Shown here: positions 17,856-27,126 of the stretch, piece by piece | Numbering within the stretch: the stretch's first letter is position 1 | Layout of the letters: the number at the start of each line of letters is the position of its first letter | DNA from: Ignavibacteria bacterium | GTDB lineage: Bacteria > Bacteroidota > Ignavibacteria > Tepidaquicellales > Tepidaquicellaceae | DNA: 64,000 bases | NCBI GenBank assembly: GCA_016716125.1 | Contig: JADJWZ010000007.1 | Span: 137,287-201,286 of the forward strand | Direction of reading: 5' to 3' | Notes under the pieces: generated by a model | Told to the model about the DNA's origin: nothing | What the model saw: the letters and a program-made list of their open reading frames with translations, nothing else | Database searches by the model: none | Position numbers and translations under genes: made by a program

Positions 17856-19193
17856 TTACGGAGTAATCCTGTTAGGTCTTCTTGCAAAAGGTATAGCTTC
17901 CCTGATATTCTCGAGATTACATATCCAGTTTACCATTCTTTCAATTCCCAGTCCGAATCCCGAATGCGGAACGCTGCCGTATCTTCTCAGATCGAGAAAC
18001 CATTGAAACTCTTCCATCGGCAGATTATGCTCGGCAATTCTTTTTTCAAGTTCTTTAAGATCATCTTCTCTCTGTGATCCGCCGATAATTTCACCGAATC
18101 CTTCCGGCGCAAGCACATCCACTCCGAGAGCGATCTTGGGATTTTCCGGATCACGCTTCATATAAAATGACTTTGCTTCAGCCGGCCATCTGTGCACCAT
18201 CACAGGTTTATCAAAATCTTCCACGATCGCTTCTTCATGCGGCGCGCCGAAATCCTCACCCCACGGGAAAGGACGAATATGCTCTTCGCCGTTCTCAGTT
18301 TTTCTGATGAGAGGTATATCTTTTTTAATTAAAATATCAATTGCCTCATCGTAAGTTATTCTTGGAAATGGTTTCTTTACATTCTCGAGTTTGGAAAGAT
18401 CCCTGCCCAATTCAGTTAATTCCGACCTGCAATTCTTAATTACTCTCTGCACAACATATTCCATAAAATCTTCTATAAGATCCATGTCTTCATTAATGTC
18501 GCAATAAGCCATTTCCGGTTCCATCATCCAGAACTCCGTGAGATGTCTCCTTGTCATTGAATTTTCAGCTCTGAATGTGGGACCGAGCGTATAAACTTTT
18601 CCCAGCGCAAACGCTCCCGCTTCAGCATAAAGCTGACCTGACTGTGAAAGATAAGCTTTGCCCAGATCAAAATAATCCGTAGAAAATAGTGTAGACGTTC
18701 CTTCGCATGCGTTTGGAGTGAAAATCGGAGTATCGAAAAGTATGAATCCGTTTTCATACATATAATCTCTGATAGACTGTATGATCTCGTTTCTCACCCT
18801 GAGTATTGCAACTTGTCTGGGAGACCGCAGCCACAGGTGTCTTCTGTCCATTAGAAATTCAACGCCGTGTTCTTTCGGAGTGATCGGATATGGTTCTGCA
18901 ATGCTGATGATCTCAAGATCCGTAACCTGTAGTTCAAACACATTCTCCTTCTTCGGATGTTTTGTTACTGATCCTTTTACAATTACTGAAGACTCCTGCG
19001 TCAGTCTGGAAAAATCTTCCCACACTTTTTCGGGAACGGCGCTTTTAACTACAACACCCTGTATTATTCCTGTACCGTCTCTTAATTCGGGAAACATTAA
19101 TTTACCTGAAGACCGGATATTATAAAGCCATCCTTTTATCGTAACTTCCTGATCCACATAATCCGGGATTTTGCTTATATAAACTCTTTCCAT
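17856..19193 (-). CDS. asnS: Asparaginyl-tRNA synthetase
   Basis: 445 residues. An N-terminal OB-fold anticodon-binding domain (about 1-105, 'VTIKGWLYNIRSSGKLMFPE') is followed by the class II catalytic core: motif 2 'FRAENSMTRRHLTEFWMMEPE' (split here as FRAENS and RRHLTEFW), and motif 3 'GFGLGIERMVNWI'. The AsnS-type residues in motif 2 ('TEFWMMEPEMAY') separate it from AspS. It charges tRNA-Asn. Monocistronic, minus strand. Confidence 0.96.
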   Translation of the reverse strand: MERVYISKIPDYVDQEVTIKGWLYNIRSSGKLMFPELRDGTGIIQGVVVKSAVPEKVWEDFSRLTQESSVIVKGSVTKHPKKENVFELQVTDLEIISIAEPYPITPKEHGVEFLMDRRHLWLRSPRQVAILRVRNEIIQSIRDYMYENGFILFDTPIFTPNACEGTSTLFSTDYFDLGKAYLSQSGQLYAEAGAFALGKVYTLGPTFRAENSMTRRHLTEFWMMEPEMAYCDINEDMDLIEDFMEYVVQRVIKNCRSELTELGRDLSKLENVKKPFPRITYDEAIDILIKKDIPLIRKTENGEEHIRPFPWGEDFGAPHEEAIVEDFDKPVMVHRWPAEAKSFYMKRDPENPKIALGVDVLAPEGFGEIIGGSQREDDLKELEKRIAEHNLPMEEFQWFLDLRRYGSVPHSGFGLGIERMVNWICNLENIREAIPFARRPNRITP

Positions 19194-19468
19194 TAAGTTG
19201 ATTAATTTTTAAAATTGAATTTAGTCAATTTAGCCAATAAGATGTATTAAATAAATTCACTATTAAGGGATTATCAAATGAAAATTAATTCTATAAATTA
19301 ACTTAATAATAGAATTTTTTTAGACGGAATGGGGTTTAATCCGGAACAGCTTATACTTTAGAATTTCCGTTCCGCTTTAATTCAATTTTTATTAAGTAAC
19401 TTAAAATATATTTTTCTTAATATTAGATATCCCAAATAAAGGTAAATGAATATTTAAGAAAATTCATT

Positions 19469-20092
19469 ATGTTGTCTAAACACAATTTTCATTTGATAAA
19501 AACAGTATCATTCATATTATTAATATTTCTGACCGTATCGTCTGAATCATTTTCACAGGATATCGGAAGGATCTCTGATGTAGAAAAGACTTCCAAAAAA
19601 AATATTACCTGGGCGCTTATACAGACCATTCCTTCCGTTAGCTGGACGAATGACAGAAATGATCATAATTCCCAAAACTTGCTTGGATTAAAATGGAATA
19701 TTACTCCTATGAATATTTCATTCAGCACAAATAAATACGTGTCACCGGTTCAGTTTTTTATGGTCAACCCGATGAGAAAATATACAGGCTCACTGGAATT
19801 TTTTGTGCAGCCGGAATGGTCTCTTTCGGCATTTGATTATTCCCGTTATCAAAGATTCGGTGTAGCCGCAGGTACGAGGGTAAATATTCCCGTAAATAAT
19901 ATGGGCGAACATCTTTATGTATCTCTCGGAGGAAAGTATAATTTCAGAAAAAATCTTGAGACAGGTGAAAACGGATATTACAGCATTGAAGGCGGCGCAT
20001 ATATTTTATTCGGAATACTCGGTTTGACATTTAATTACAACTTTGACGACAGAACAAGATATAATTTCGGAATTAATTTTAAATACTGGTAA
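19469..20092 (+). CDS. Predicted outer-membrane beta-barrel protein
   Basis: 207 residues. Signal peptide about 1-29 ending 'SESFSQ'. The mature part alternates aromatic-bounded strands ('GSLEFFVQPEWSLSAFDYSR', 'GGKYNFRKNL', 'GYYSIEGGAYILFGILGLTF') and ends 'INFKYW' with a terminal aromatic residue, the usual signal for BAM-dependent insertion. No specific family is recognised. The next gene starts 3 nt after the stop, so it is translated with the metallo-beta-lactamase-fold lipoprotein. Confidence 0.7.
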   Translation: MLSKHNFHLIKTVSFILLIFLTVSSESFSQDIGRISDVEKTSKKNITWALIQTIPSVSWTNDRNDHNSQNLLGLKWNITPMNISFSTNKYVSPVQFFMVNPMRKYTGSLEFFVQPEWSLSAFDYSRYQRFGVAAGTRVNIPVNNMGEHLYVSLGGKYNFRKNLETGENGYYSIEGGAYILFGILGLTFNYNFDDRTRYNFGINFKYW

Positions 20093-20095
20093 ATC

Positions 20096-21109
20096 ATGAA
20101 AATTTTTAAAATAATAATAATTGCTATTGCGCTGATAATTTCAATTGAAGGTTGCGGTCTTTACAGGATCGGGTTCATGAATGCAGGCCATACTATTTTT
20201 AATAATCCGGAAAAGCCCGCAAAGATTGAGAGAAATCCTATCAGGGATAATGTGAAGCTCTCCATTCTCTGGGCAGGTCATTCATCAGCGCTGATCCAGA
20301 TGTATGATAAAGTAATACTTATTGATCCCGTTTTTAATAATGTCATCAGCGGCGTTATGACAAGGAAATATGAAGCAGCAATTGATCTTACAAATGTCAG
20401 CAGTATTGATATGATCCTGGTCTCACACGCTCATATGGATCATCTGAGTATTTCGACGCTTGACGATCTCGAAGATAAATATTCATCGGCAAAATTAATT
20501 GTTCCGATGGGCGCTGAAGAATTTCTGCCCGGATATGATTACGATATTATCAGACTTCGCACCGGAAATTCCGCGAAAAAAAATTATGTCGGTCAGACTT
20601 ATGAATACAATGGTTTGAAAGTAACAGCAGTATACGCTCTGCATTTCGGAGGGAGATTCGGGATGGACAGCTACAGCTGGAATATGCCCGGCTGTACGGG
20701 ATTTATTGTCGAATACAAAGACCTGACGATCTTCTATGCAGGAGATTCCGTTTATGAAGAGAATGGTTACAAGGCGATCGGTAACAGATTTGATATCGAC
20801 CTTGCGCTTGTACCAGTCGGTCCCTGCAGGGAATGTGAAGAGGATAATTCATTCAGTCACATTGCCGCAGCCGGAGCGCTGAAAGTATTTGATGATCTTA
20901 AAGCGAAGAATATGGTCCCTGTTCATTACGGCGCGCTGGATTATTCAAGAGATCCGGATTATCCCGTTAATATTCTCAAAGAATTAATTGCAAAAAAAGA
21001 CGGCAGCAGTAATTCAGGTCAGTCCGGCGTGTCTTATAAAGACAGAATTAAAATAATAGATGAAGGGGAGTTGTTTATTTTTGAAGAATTAAGCGCTGTT
21101 GAGAAATAA
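20096..21109 (+). CDS. Lipoprotein metallo-beta-lactamase-fold hydrolase (UlaG / NAPE-PLD-like)
   Basis: 337 residues. A short hydrophobic start ends 'SIEGC' (Cys20), a likely lipobox. The metallo-hydrolase core follows: 'ILWAGHSSALIQM', 'ILIDPVF', 'VSHAHMDHLS' (His111, His113, Asp115, His116), 'FYAGDSVYEENGY' and a final 'VPVHYGALDYS'. The 'GHSS...' entry and the order of motifs match the NAPE-PLD/UlaG group that acts on phosphodiesters or lactones. It probably sits in the envelope with the beta-barrel protein of the preceding gene. The substrate is unknown. Confidence 0.88.
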   Translation: MKIFKIIIIAIALIISIEGCGLYRIGFMNAGHTIFNNPEKPAKIERNPIRDNVKLSILWAGHSSALIQMYDKVILIDPVFNNVISGVMTRKYEAAIDLTNVSSIDMILVSHAHMDHLSISTLDDLEDKYSSAKLIVPMGAEEFLPGYDYDIIRLRTGNSAKKNYVGQTYEYNGLKVTAVYALHFGGRFGMDSYSWNMPGCTGFIVEYKDLTIFYAGDSVYEENGYKAIGNRFDIDLALVPVGPCRECEEDNSFSHIAAAGALKVFDDLKAKNMVPVHYGALDYSRDPDYPVNILKELIAKKDGSSNSGQSGVSYKDRIKIIDEGELFIFEELSAVEK

Positions 21110-21194
21110 GATAAGTCCATCACTAATTAACAATTGGTATTAAGAAATTACATCATTTAAAATTCCCCTTAAATTTCCTAAAAGGTGTTAAAAG

Positions 21195-21296
<102 letters not shown>

Positions 21297-21445
21297 GACT
21301 AATTATAACATTCCAATTTCGCTTCTTGGTACAGGCTTTCTGTCCAACTTGGGTTAATATTACCTCCTTACTTTTTTAAATCGAATTAAAAATTTTTTAA
21401 GTTAATTACTATTTGTCATTTGAAATTTGGAATTTGAAATTTCTC

Positions 21446-22498
21446 TTATGAATTTTCTTTCTCAAGATCTATAAGCCACTTCTTCCTCCAAAGCCCTCCG
21501 CCGTATCCTGTAAGTTTTCCGTCTTCGCCAATGACTCTGTGGCACGGTATCATTATAGAAATCCTGTTGTCACCGTTTGCATTTGCTACGGCACGAACTG
21601 CTTTTACATTTCCGAGAAGTTCTGCTTGTTTCTTGTATGATCTGGTCTCGCCGTAAGGAATGGTCTGTAAAATTTTCCAAACCCTTTTCTGAAACTCCGT
21701 TCCCGGCGCGTCAAGCGGCACGTCAAAGTTTTTTCTTTTACCTTCGAAATATTCCTTCATCTGCTTTTCAGTCTCGTGAAAAAATTTACTTTTACCCGGA
21801 AAGATCTTTGATTTGAAATGCTTTTCTATCTGCTTCAGTTCTGTCTCGAGCATTCTTCTGTCTGTAAATTCAAGAAGGCAAAGTCCTTTCTCCGAGGCGA
21901 TCGCCATCATTGGTCCGAGAGGCGTTGTAAATCGTGTGAAAGTCAGACTTGGTTTTGATTCGCTTTGGTTAGGATTGAAATTCGCATTCTTCTTAAAGGA
22001 ATAATTGAATCCGCTTAATGAGCCGTAACCGTTTTCAAAAGCTGCGCTGATCACTTTATCACCGTTCTTAATGTCATTGAATGCATTGTTGATCCTCATG
22101 AGTCGCTGAAATCCCTGAAACGTAACTCCGTGATTTTTCTGAAACCATCTTCTTATTCTGTTCGGCTCAATGTCACGCAGCCTCAGATCGTAATCAGATA
22201 TTTTTACTGAAGGTGAATTATTAATTTCATTAATGAGTGATTTTATTTCGGCCGGAATTGTCCTGCTGTGATCAAGCGGTTTACAGACCTTACAGGGGCG
22301 GTATCCGCTGACAAGAGCTTCACGTGAAGTTTTAAAATACTCAACATTTTCACGCAAAGGTTTTCTTGCAGTGCAGGAAGGTCTGCAGAAAATACCGGTG
22401 GTTTTTATTGCGGCAAAAAATTGTCCTTCGAACTGCTCGTCTTTTTTCAGAAGAGCTTCATACATTACTTTCTCAGGTATATTTATTTCAGTATTCAT
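21446..22498 (-). CDS. ada: Bifunctional Ada: methylphosphotriester sensor and O6-methylguanine-DNA methyltransferase
   Basis: 350 residues in the E. coli Ada order. The N-terminal zinc domain has Cys38, Cys42, Cys69 and Cys72 ('FCRPSC', 'RPCKVC'), the same numbering as E. coli Ada. An AraC-type helix-turn-helix region follows ('RIRRWFQKNHGVTFQGFQRL', about 110-170), then the methyltransferase with 'MIPCHRVIGEDGKLTGYGGG' and acceptor Cys319. It repairs alkylated DNA by irreversible methyl transfer and, once methylated, activates repair genes. No alkA neighbour is present. Confidence 0.95.
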   Translation of the reverse strand: MNTEINIPEKVMYEALLKKDEQFEGQFFAAIKTTGIFCRPSCTARKPLRENVEYFKTSREALVSGYRPCKVCKPLDHSRTIPAEIKSLINEINNSPSVKISDYDLRLRDIEPNRIRRWFQKNHGVTFQGFQRLMRINNAFNDIKNGDKVISAAFENGYGSLSGFNYSFKKNANFNPNQSESKPSLTFTRFTTPLGPMMAIASEKGLCLLEFTDRRMLETELKQIEKHFKSKIFPGKSKFFHETEKQMKEYFEGKRKNFDVPLDAPGTEFQKRVWKILQTIPYGETRSYKKQAELLGNVKAVRAVANANGDNRISIMIPCHRVIGEDGKLTGYGGGLWRKKWLIDLEKENS

Positions 22499-22582
22499 TT
22501 TATTTTTTTTAACAAATATATAAATGTATGATAAGTCATTCCACCGAAAACTTAACAGCTATTTTTTTACAGATTAATTAAA

Positions 22583-24353
22583 TTATTTTAAAAGGATCAT
22601 TGACTTTGTATCGGAATATACATCAGTAATTAGTTTATAATAGTATACTCCGCTTGGCAGATAATTATTTCCTGAAGAAGAGGAAAACTCAACGGAATAT
22701 TTTCCGGGTTCCTGAACTTCATTCACAAGAATCTGCACTTCATTTCCGAGAATGTCATAAACTGTCAGCATGACTTTTCCTTTTGATACAATATCATAAT
22801 TTATTCTTGTACCCGGATTAAAAGGATTCGGAAAATTCTGATACAGTTTAAAAGAAAAAGGAGTCTCATTTGAATTCGGATTAACGCCGGACGGTCCGGG
22901 AGCGTTATCAAATATAAATAACAGATCATCAATTTCATCAATGCCAGCCAGATCCAGATCGCCGTCGTTATCTCTGTCATGAACAGTAATACATGAACCT
23001 GAAGTTGAAGAAGGAAGAACATGAGGTGAATTTGAAAATACTCCGCTTCCGGTATTATTATAAACGTTAAAATTTCCGCCGCTGTAATTGCTAGAGATCA
23101 GATCTAGATCATTATCACCGTCAAGATCTCCTATGTCAATTGCAAGTGGAAAAGTACCAATGGTATTATAAGTTGTTACTGAGCTTAGTCCGCCGCTGCC
23201 GTTTCCGAATACAACTCCGATCCTGTTATAACTTGATAAAGCTGCAGCTACATCGGCGTAACCGTCACCATTAATATCTCCTATAGCAATCGCCCATGGA
23301 GCTCCAATCAGATCTGCTCTTGCTGAGAATATAAAACTTCCGTTTCCGTCGCCGAGCAGAAGCACTATCTCACGGCTTGAGTAACAGCCTACGAATGCGT
23401 CAAGTATTCCGTCATTGTTTGCATCAGTAAGCATTACCGCTGTTTCTCCGTTGCCAATTGTATTAATATTTACAGGGCTGCCAAAAGTACCGTCTCCGTT
23501 ATTTATAAAAATTGATATATTGCTGCCGCCTCTGTTTGCAGTTACAATGTCGTCATAACCGTCACCGTTAAGATCGCCTATTGCAACGCCTCTTACATTA
23601 TTTGCCGCTGTATGCGGGACTTCAGGTTCAAACACGGCATTGCCCGTTCCAATAAAGAGACTCATTATATTATTACCCGCATTACCAATCACAATATCCA
23701 CTTTCCCGTCATGATTAAAATCCGCTGCTTCACTCGGACTCGGATTGTTTCCTGCGGGAAGAGAATAAACTGAATGCATTGTGTCAAAGAGGACTCCATT
23801 ATTTAAATAAATACGGAAGTCCCTGGAAATTTCATTTACGATTGCAAGATCTGTTAATCTGTCATTATTAAAATCCATTCCGAGAGCGCCGTAACATTGA
23901 ATATGACCTTCACCCTGTCTGCGAACGGGAATTGTTCTAATCGGATTCTGCTGTAAAAACCCCGTTCCCGCTTTTGACCAGAACTGCCATATAAAACCTT
24001 TTTCCATAGCGACATTTCCCTGACTTCTGATTCCTTTTGATAAAGAAACTGTGATCCATTCTCCCGCGAGAAAGGGTAATGCGGGAATAAATTTAATTTG
24101 AGTATTGCCGTTAAGAAATTCGAATGTTCCGTTTACCGGACCGGAAAGTTTTGCAAATACTCTGAATGTCAGATTATTTACGGAGAAGGATCTATGGCTG
24201 TATTGAAAGTTAACAGTGATCTGCGAATTTCTGTCCGCGTTTATTACCTGCCTCTGAGGTGAAACTGCTGTAACCAAAGGAGCCTGCGCATTTACTGTTT
24301 TCCGTCAACAATAAAATACCGAATGCAAAAATGCTTATTGTAAAATTTTTCAT
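22583..24353 (-). CDS. Secreted VCBS/FG-GAP seven-blade protein with T9SS tail; signal peptide frameshifted
   Basis: The open frame runs from a TTG at 24277 to 22583 (564 residues), but the true start is probably the ATG at 24351-24353. That ATG opens a good signal peptide ('MKNFTISIFAFGILLL') in another frame, while the long frame upstream of the TTG still reads '...KTVNAQAPLVTAV', the end of a signal peptide. One base is lost or gained near 24303-24309. The mature protein has an Ig-like Big_5 domain (about 1-100), seven VCBS blades with loops such as 'DLNGDGYDD' and 'DINGDGYAD', hence a likely seven-bladed propeller, and a Por tail ('YQNFPNPFNPGTRI') for type IX secretion. Ligand unknown. 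Confidence 0.82.
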
Positions 24354-24509
24354 CTTATAAAATTAATTTTGAAAAATATGATTATAATAAAATGAAATTT
24401 CAATCTATTATAAAAACTCGGACTAATTACGTATTTGGTTTAATAAGTTGCGAAGTATAAAGAAGATCTTGCTGAACTGCTTCGATTAAAATAATTAACT
24501 GCTTTAAAA

Positions 24510-24535
24510 AAAGCCCGCTCTGATGAACGGGCTTT
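24510..24535 (-). terminator. Intrinsic terminator of the cleaved-adhesin-like gene
   Basis: AAAGCCCG (24510-24517) pairs with CGGGCTTT (24528-24535) around a 10-nt loop; read on the minus strand the stem runs into a T-rich stretch. It lies 26 nt after the stop of the 24561-25493 gene. A near-identical element is at 28715-28742. Confidence 0.85.
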
Positions 24536-24560
24536 GTGTGTTTCGAATATAAATCTATTT

Positions 24561-25493
24561 TTATTTAATCAGCATAAATTTCTTTGCATCAGTAAATCCG
24601 TTTGTTTCAATTCTGTAGAAATAAACGCCGCTGTGAAGATCCGCTGCATTTAAGGAATAAGAATATGAACCTGCAATCATTTCACTGTTGACAAGCTCTC
24701 TCACTAATTTACCGTTAATGTCATAGACGATTAGTTTTACCTGTGTGTTTTTTGCAATATCAAAATTTATTGATGTAACGGGATTGAAAGGATTCGGGAA
24801 GTTCTGATATAACCTGAATGATACCGGAAGTATTTCGCTGACGGAAGTTATTCCCACGGGAGTTCTGTTTCCGATCAGCATATCATCTATATTACACCAA
24901 AGCCCGTTCTTGACGTTGAGATAATATCTGAATGCAATATAAATTCTCTGACCGGCAAACTGATCCAGACTGAATGCATATTCTTTCCAGTCATTATAAG
25001 TTGTATCAAGATTGCTTACAATGGTTGTGAAATGATCAAACGCGCTTTCAGGAGTTTGCGAACTGCAGATCCAGATCTGCAGTGAATCAATGTAAACGGA
25101 AATTCCTTCTGTGTTTCCCATCAGCGATCTGAAGATCAGACTGTCATTATTTAAAATATTCAGACTGTCGGTCCAGACCCAGTCGTCTCCGATATAACTC
25201 CCGCCTTTTCCGGCGAACCACGAAATGTGAAGGGATTTTTTTCCGCTGAAAGCTCTCGGTCTGTTAACTGTCGTGTCACCTCCCAATATCTGATTAGTAT
25301 CTCTTACAGCCCAGCTTTTACCGATCCCAAAAAAATTACTGTCTGCATCCAGCTTTTTCCATCCTGCCGGCAGACTGTCCTGATTTGCAAAATTTATATT
25401 CTCAAAATCCGACTGGAAAAGTATATGCTGCGAATATGTTATTCCTGTGATAAGAAAAATTATTGTAATTGTGAACAGAAAAGTTTTTTTCAT
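24561..25493 (-). CDS. Secreted protein with cleaved-adhesin (choice-of-anchor J) domain and T9SS tail
   Basis: 310 residues. Signal peptide about 1-21 ('FLITGITYSQ'). The body (about 25-215) has the jelly-roll pattern of the choice-of-anchor J / cleaved adhesin family: 'FQSDFENINF...LPAGWKKLDAD' at the start, 'SGKKSLHISWF', 'NDWKEYAFSLDQFAGQRIYIAFRYY' and 'WCNIDDMLIG' at the end. The Por tail (about 225-310, 'YQNFPNPFNPVTSI...SGVYFYRIE') directs type IX secretion to the surface. This tail and its terminator closely match those of the gene at 28767. It probably binds glycan or protein at the cell surface. Confidence 0.85.
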   Translation of the reverse strand: MKKTFLFTITIIFLITGITYSQHILFQSDFENINFANQDSLPAGWKKLDADSNFFGIGKSWAVRDTNQILGGDTTVNRPRAFSGKKSLHISWFAGKGGSYIGDDWVWTDSLNILNNDSLIFRSLMGNTEGISVYIDSLQIWICSSQTPESAFDHFTTIVSNLDTTYNDWKEYAFSLDQFAGQRIYIAFRYYLNVKNGLWCNIDDMLIGNRTPVGITSVSEILPVSFRLYQNFPNPFNPVTSINFDIAKNTQVKLIVYDINGKLVRELVNSEMIAGSYSYSLNAADLHSGVYFYRIETNGFTDAKKFMLIK

Positions 25494-25541
25494 TAAATGC
25501 TTTTTAAGAAAATTATTGACAAGAATATTGAAGTCATATTA

Positions 25542-27092
25542 TCATTTCACCAGAGTCATTTTTTTTGTAAAGCTGTATCCGTCCGCGATCATCTTATAAA
25601 AATAAATTCCGCTCGGCATGCTGTAATTGTCTGATACATTAAACATAACCGAATGAACTCCGGCTTCCATGAATCCCTGCTGAAGCGTCCTGATTAATTT
25701 CCCCGAAGTATTGTAAACTTTCAGAGAAACGTTCGATGACTTTTTTAATGTAAATGATATCCGTGTAACAGGATTAAAAGGATTGGGATAATTCTGTTCA
25801 AGCGAGTAATCTGAATTCTGAATTTTCTGCGGCTGATCAAACTGCGGTATTATCAGCGGCAGAGTTACATATTGATTCAGTAGAATATTCAACAGCTCTG
25901 CATCGCTTGATGCAAAAAGCTGTTTCAGTACGGATGCGTAAACCTGTCTGAAGTCATATTGAAAATTCAGATTATTATTATTAAGATTTATCAGGTCGGG
26001 ATCATTGCCGTAAATACCTTCGTTCACAAGATCACCGAATACAAACAGCGGAGCTGCGGTTCCGTGATCCGTTCCGCCGCTTCCGTTTTCCTGAACTCTT
26101 CTTCCGAATTCGGATATAGTCATTCCCGTTACTCTGTTGTTAATATTATTTAATTCAAGATCAAGCAGAAATGCTGATACCGCGGAGTTTAATTCATTCA
26201 TCAGAGTCTGATGTCTTGCCGCCTGACCTGAATGAGTATCATAGCCTGTCATAGTAACTACATAAATACTTGTCTGCAGTCCGCCGTCAATTAATTTCGC
26301 AACTATCTTTAACTGATCGGCAAGAAAATTATTAGCCGGATATACCGCAAGATTCTGTCCGTTATCAGACGCCTGCTTTACTCTCTGGGCATACTGAAGA
26401 GAATCCGCAGCAATTTTTCTTGTGAAATTAATTTCATCTCCGGCATATGTTTTTATTTTTTCATATCCGCTGAAAGTGCTTCCCTGCACAAGCTGATAAA
26501 ACTGATTAGGATCCTGAAAAGTGAGAGCCATATTTCCGACCTGCGAGATGAGCGAAAGATCTGAGCTGGTCCCGATCTGAATGGACATCGGATCAGCCGG
26601 ATTTACATTCGGATACTTCGGATATTCCTCATGCAGATATCTTCCGAGCCAGCCTGTAGTCAGATACTGACTTGAATCTGAAGCGGTCTGCCAGATGTCC
26701 GTTGCGCGGAAATGGGAAAAATTCGGATTTGCATAACCGACATTCTGAACTACAGCCATCTTTCCGTCAAGTATTAAATTTCTGAATTCCGTAAGTTCAG
26801 GATGAAGACCCATTGTAGAATTCGGAATTGTGAGGACGGAAGAAGAAGAAATTCCGAGAGTAGGTCTTTTTATATAATACTGATTATCCTGATAGGGGAT
26901 GACAGTATTCAATCCGTCATTGCCGCCGAGCATTTGTATGAGAACAAGCACTTTGTCTGTTCCGCCGAGTGAATTGAGTAATCCTGCTGTTACCGGATTC
27001 AGCCCGAGCAGCTTCATCGGAATGGCATTAAATGTAACTGCAGCCCCTGCGCTGCCGACTGCAACCGTTTTTATAAAATCTCTTCTTTTCAT
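25542..27092 (-). CDS. DUF1501 protein with twin-arginine-like signal and T9SS tail
   Basis: 516 residues. The N-terminus 'MKRRDFIKTVAVGSAGAAV' is a Tat-type signal. DUF1501 features follow: 'VLVLIQMLGGNDGLNTVIPY', 'MGLHPELTEFRNLI', 'NVGYANPNFSHFRATDIWQT', 'TGWLGRYLHEEYP', and 'MTGYDTHSGQAARHQTLMNE', with 'ISEFGRRVQENGSGGTDHGT' near the end of the domain. The fold is sulfatase/alkaline-phosphatase-like. The last 85 residues are a Por tail. The DUF1800 gene lies 34 nt upstream, the usual pairing of the two families, so they are an operon. The substrate of the pair is not known. Confidence 0.92.
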   Translation of the reverse strand: MKRRDFIKTVAVGSAGAAVTFNAIPMKLLGLNPVTAGLLNSLGGTDKVLVLIQMLGGNDGLNTVIPYQDNQYYIKRPTLGISSSSVLTIPNSTMGLHPELTEFRNLILDGKMAVVQNVGYANPNFSHFRATDIWQTASDSSQYLTTGWLGRYLHEEYPKYPNVNPADPMSIQIGTSSDLSLISQVGNMALTFQDPNQFYQLVQGSTFSGYEKIKTYAGDEINFTRKIAADSLQYAQRVKQASDNGQNLAVYPANNFLADQLKIVAKLIDGGLQTSIYVVTMTGYDTHSGQAARHQTLMNELNSAVSAFLLDLELNNINNRVTGMTISEFGRRVQENGSGGTDHGTAAPLFVFGDLVNEGIYGNDPDLINLNNNNLNFQYDFRQVYASVLKQLFASSDAELLNILLNQYVTLPLIIPQFDQPQKIQNSDYSLEQNYPNPFNPVTRISFTLKKSSNVSLKVYNTSGKLIRTLQQGFMEAGVHSVMFNVSDNYSMPSGIYFYKMIADGYSFTKKMTLVK

Positions 27093-27126
27093 AATTCAGA
27101 ATAGGATTTTCAAAATAGATTTAAAA

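Noticed and set aside
19321..19390. Imperfect ACGGAA / TTCCGT palindromes upstream of the beta-barrel gene
   Set aside because: Arms are short and mismatched and there is no second copy to support an operator.
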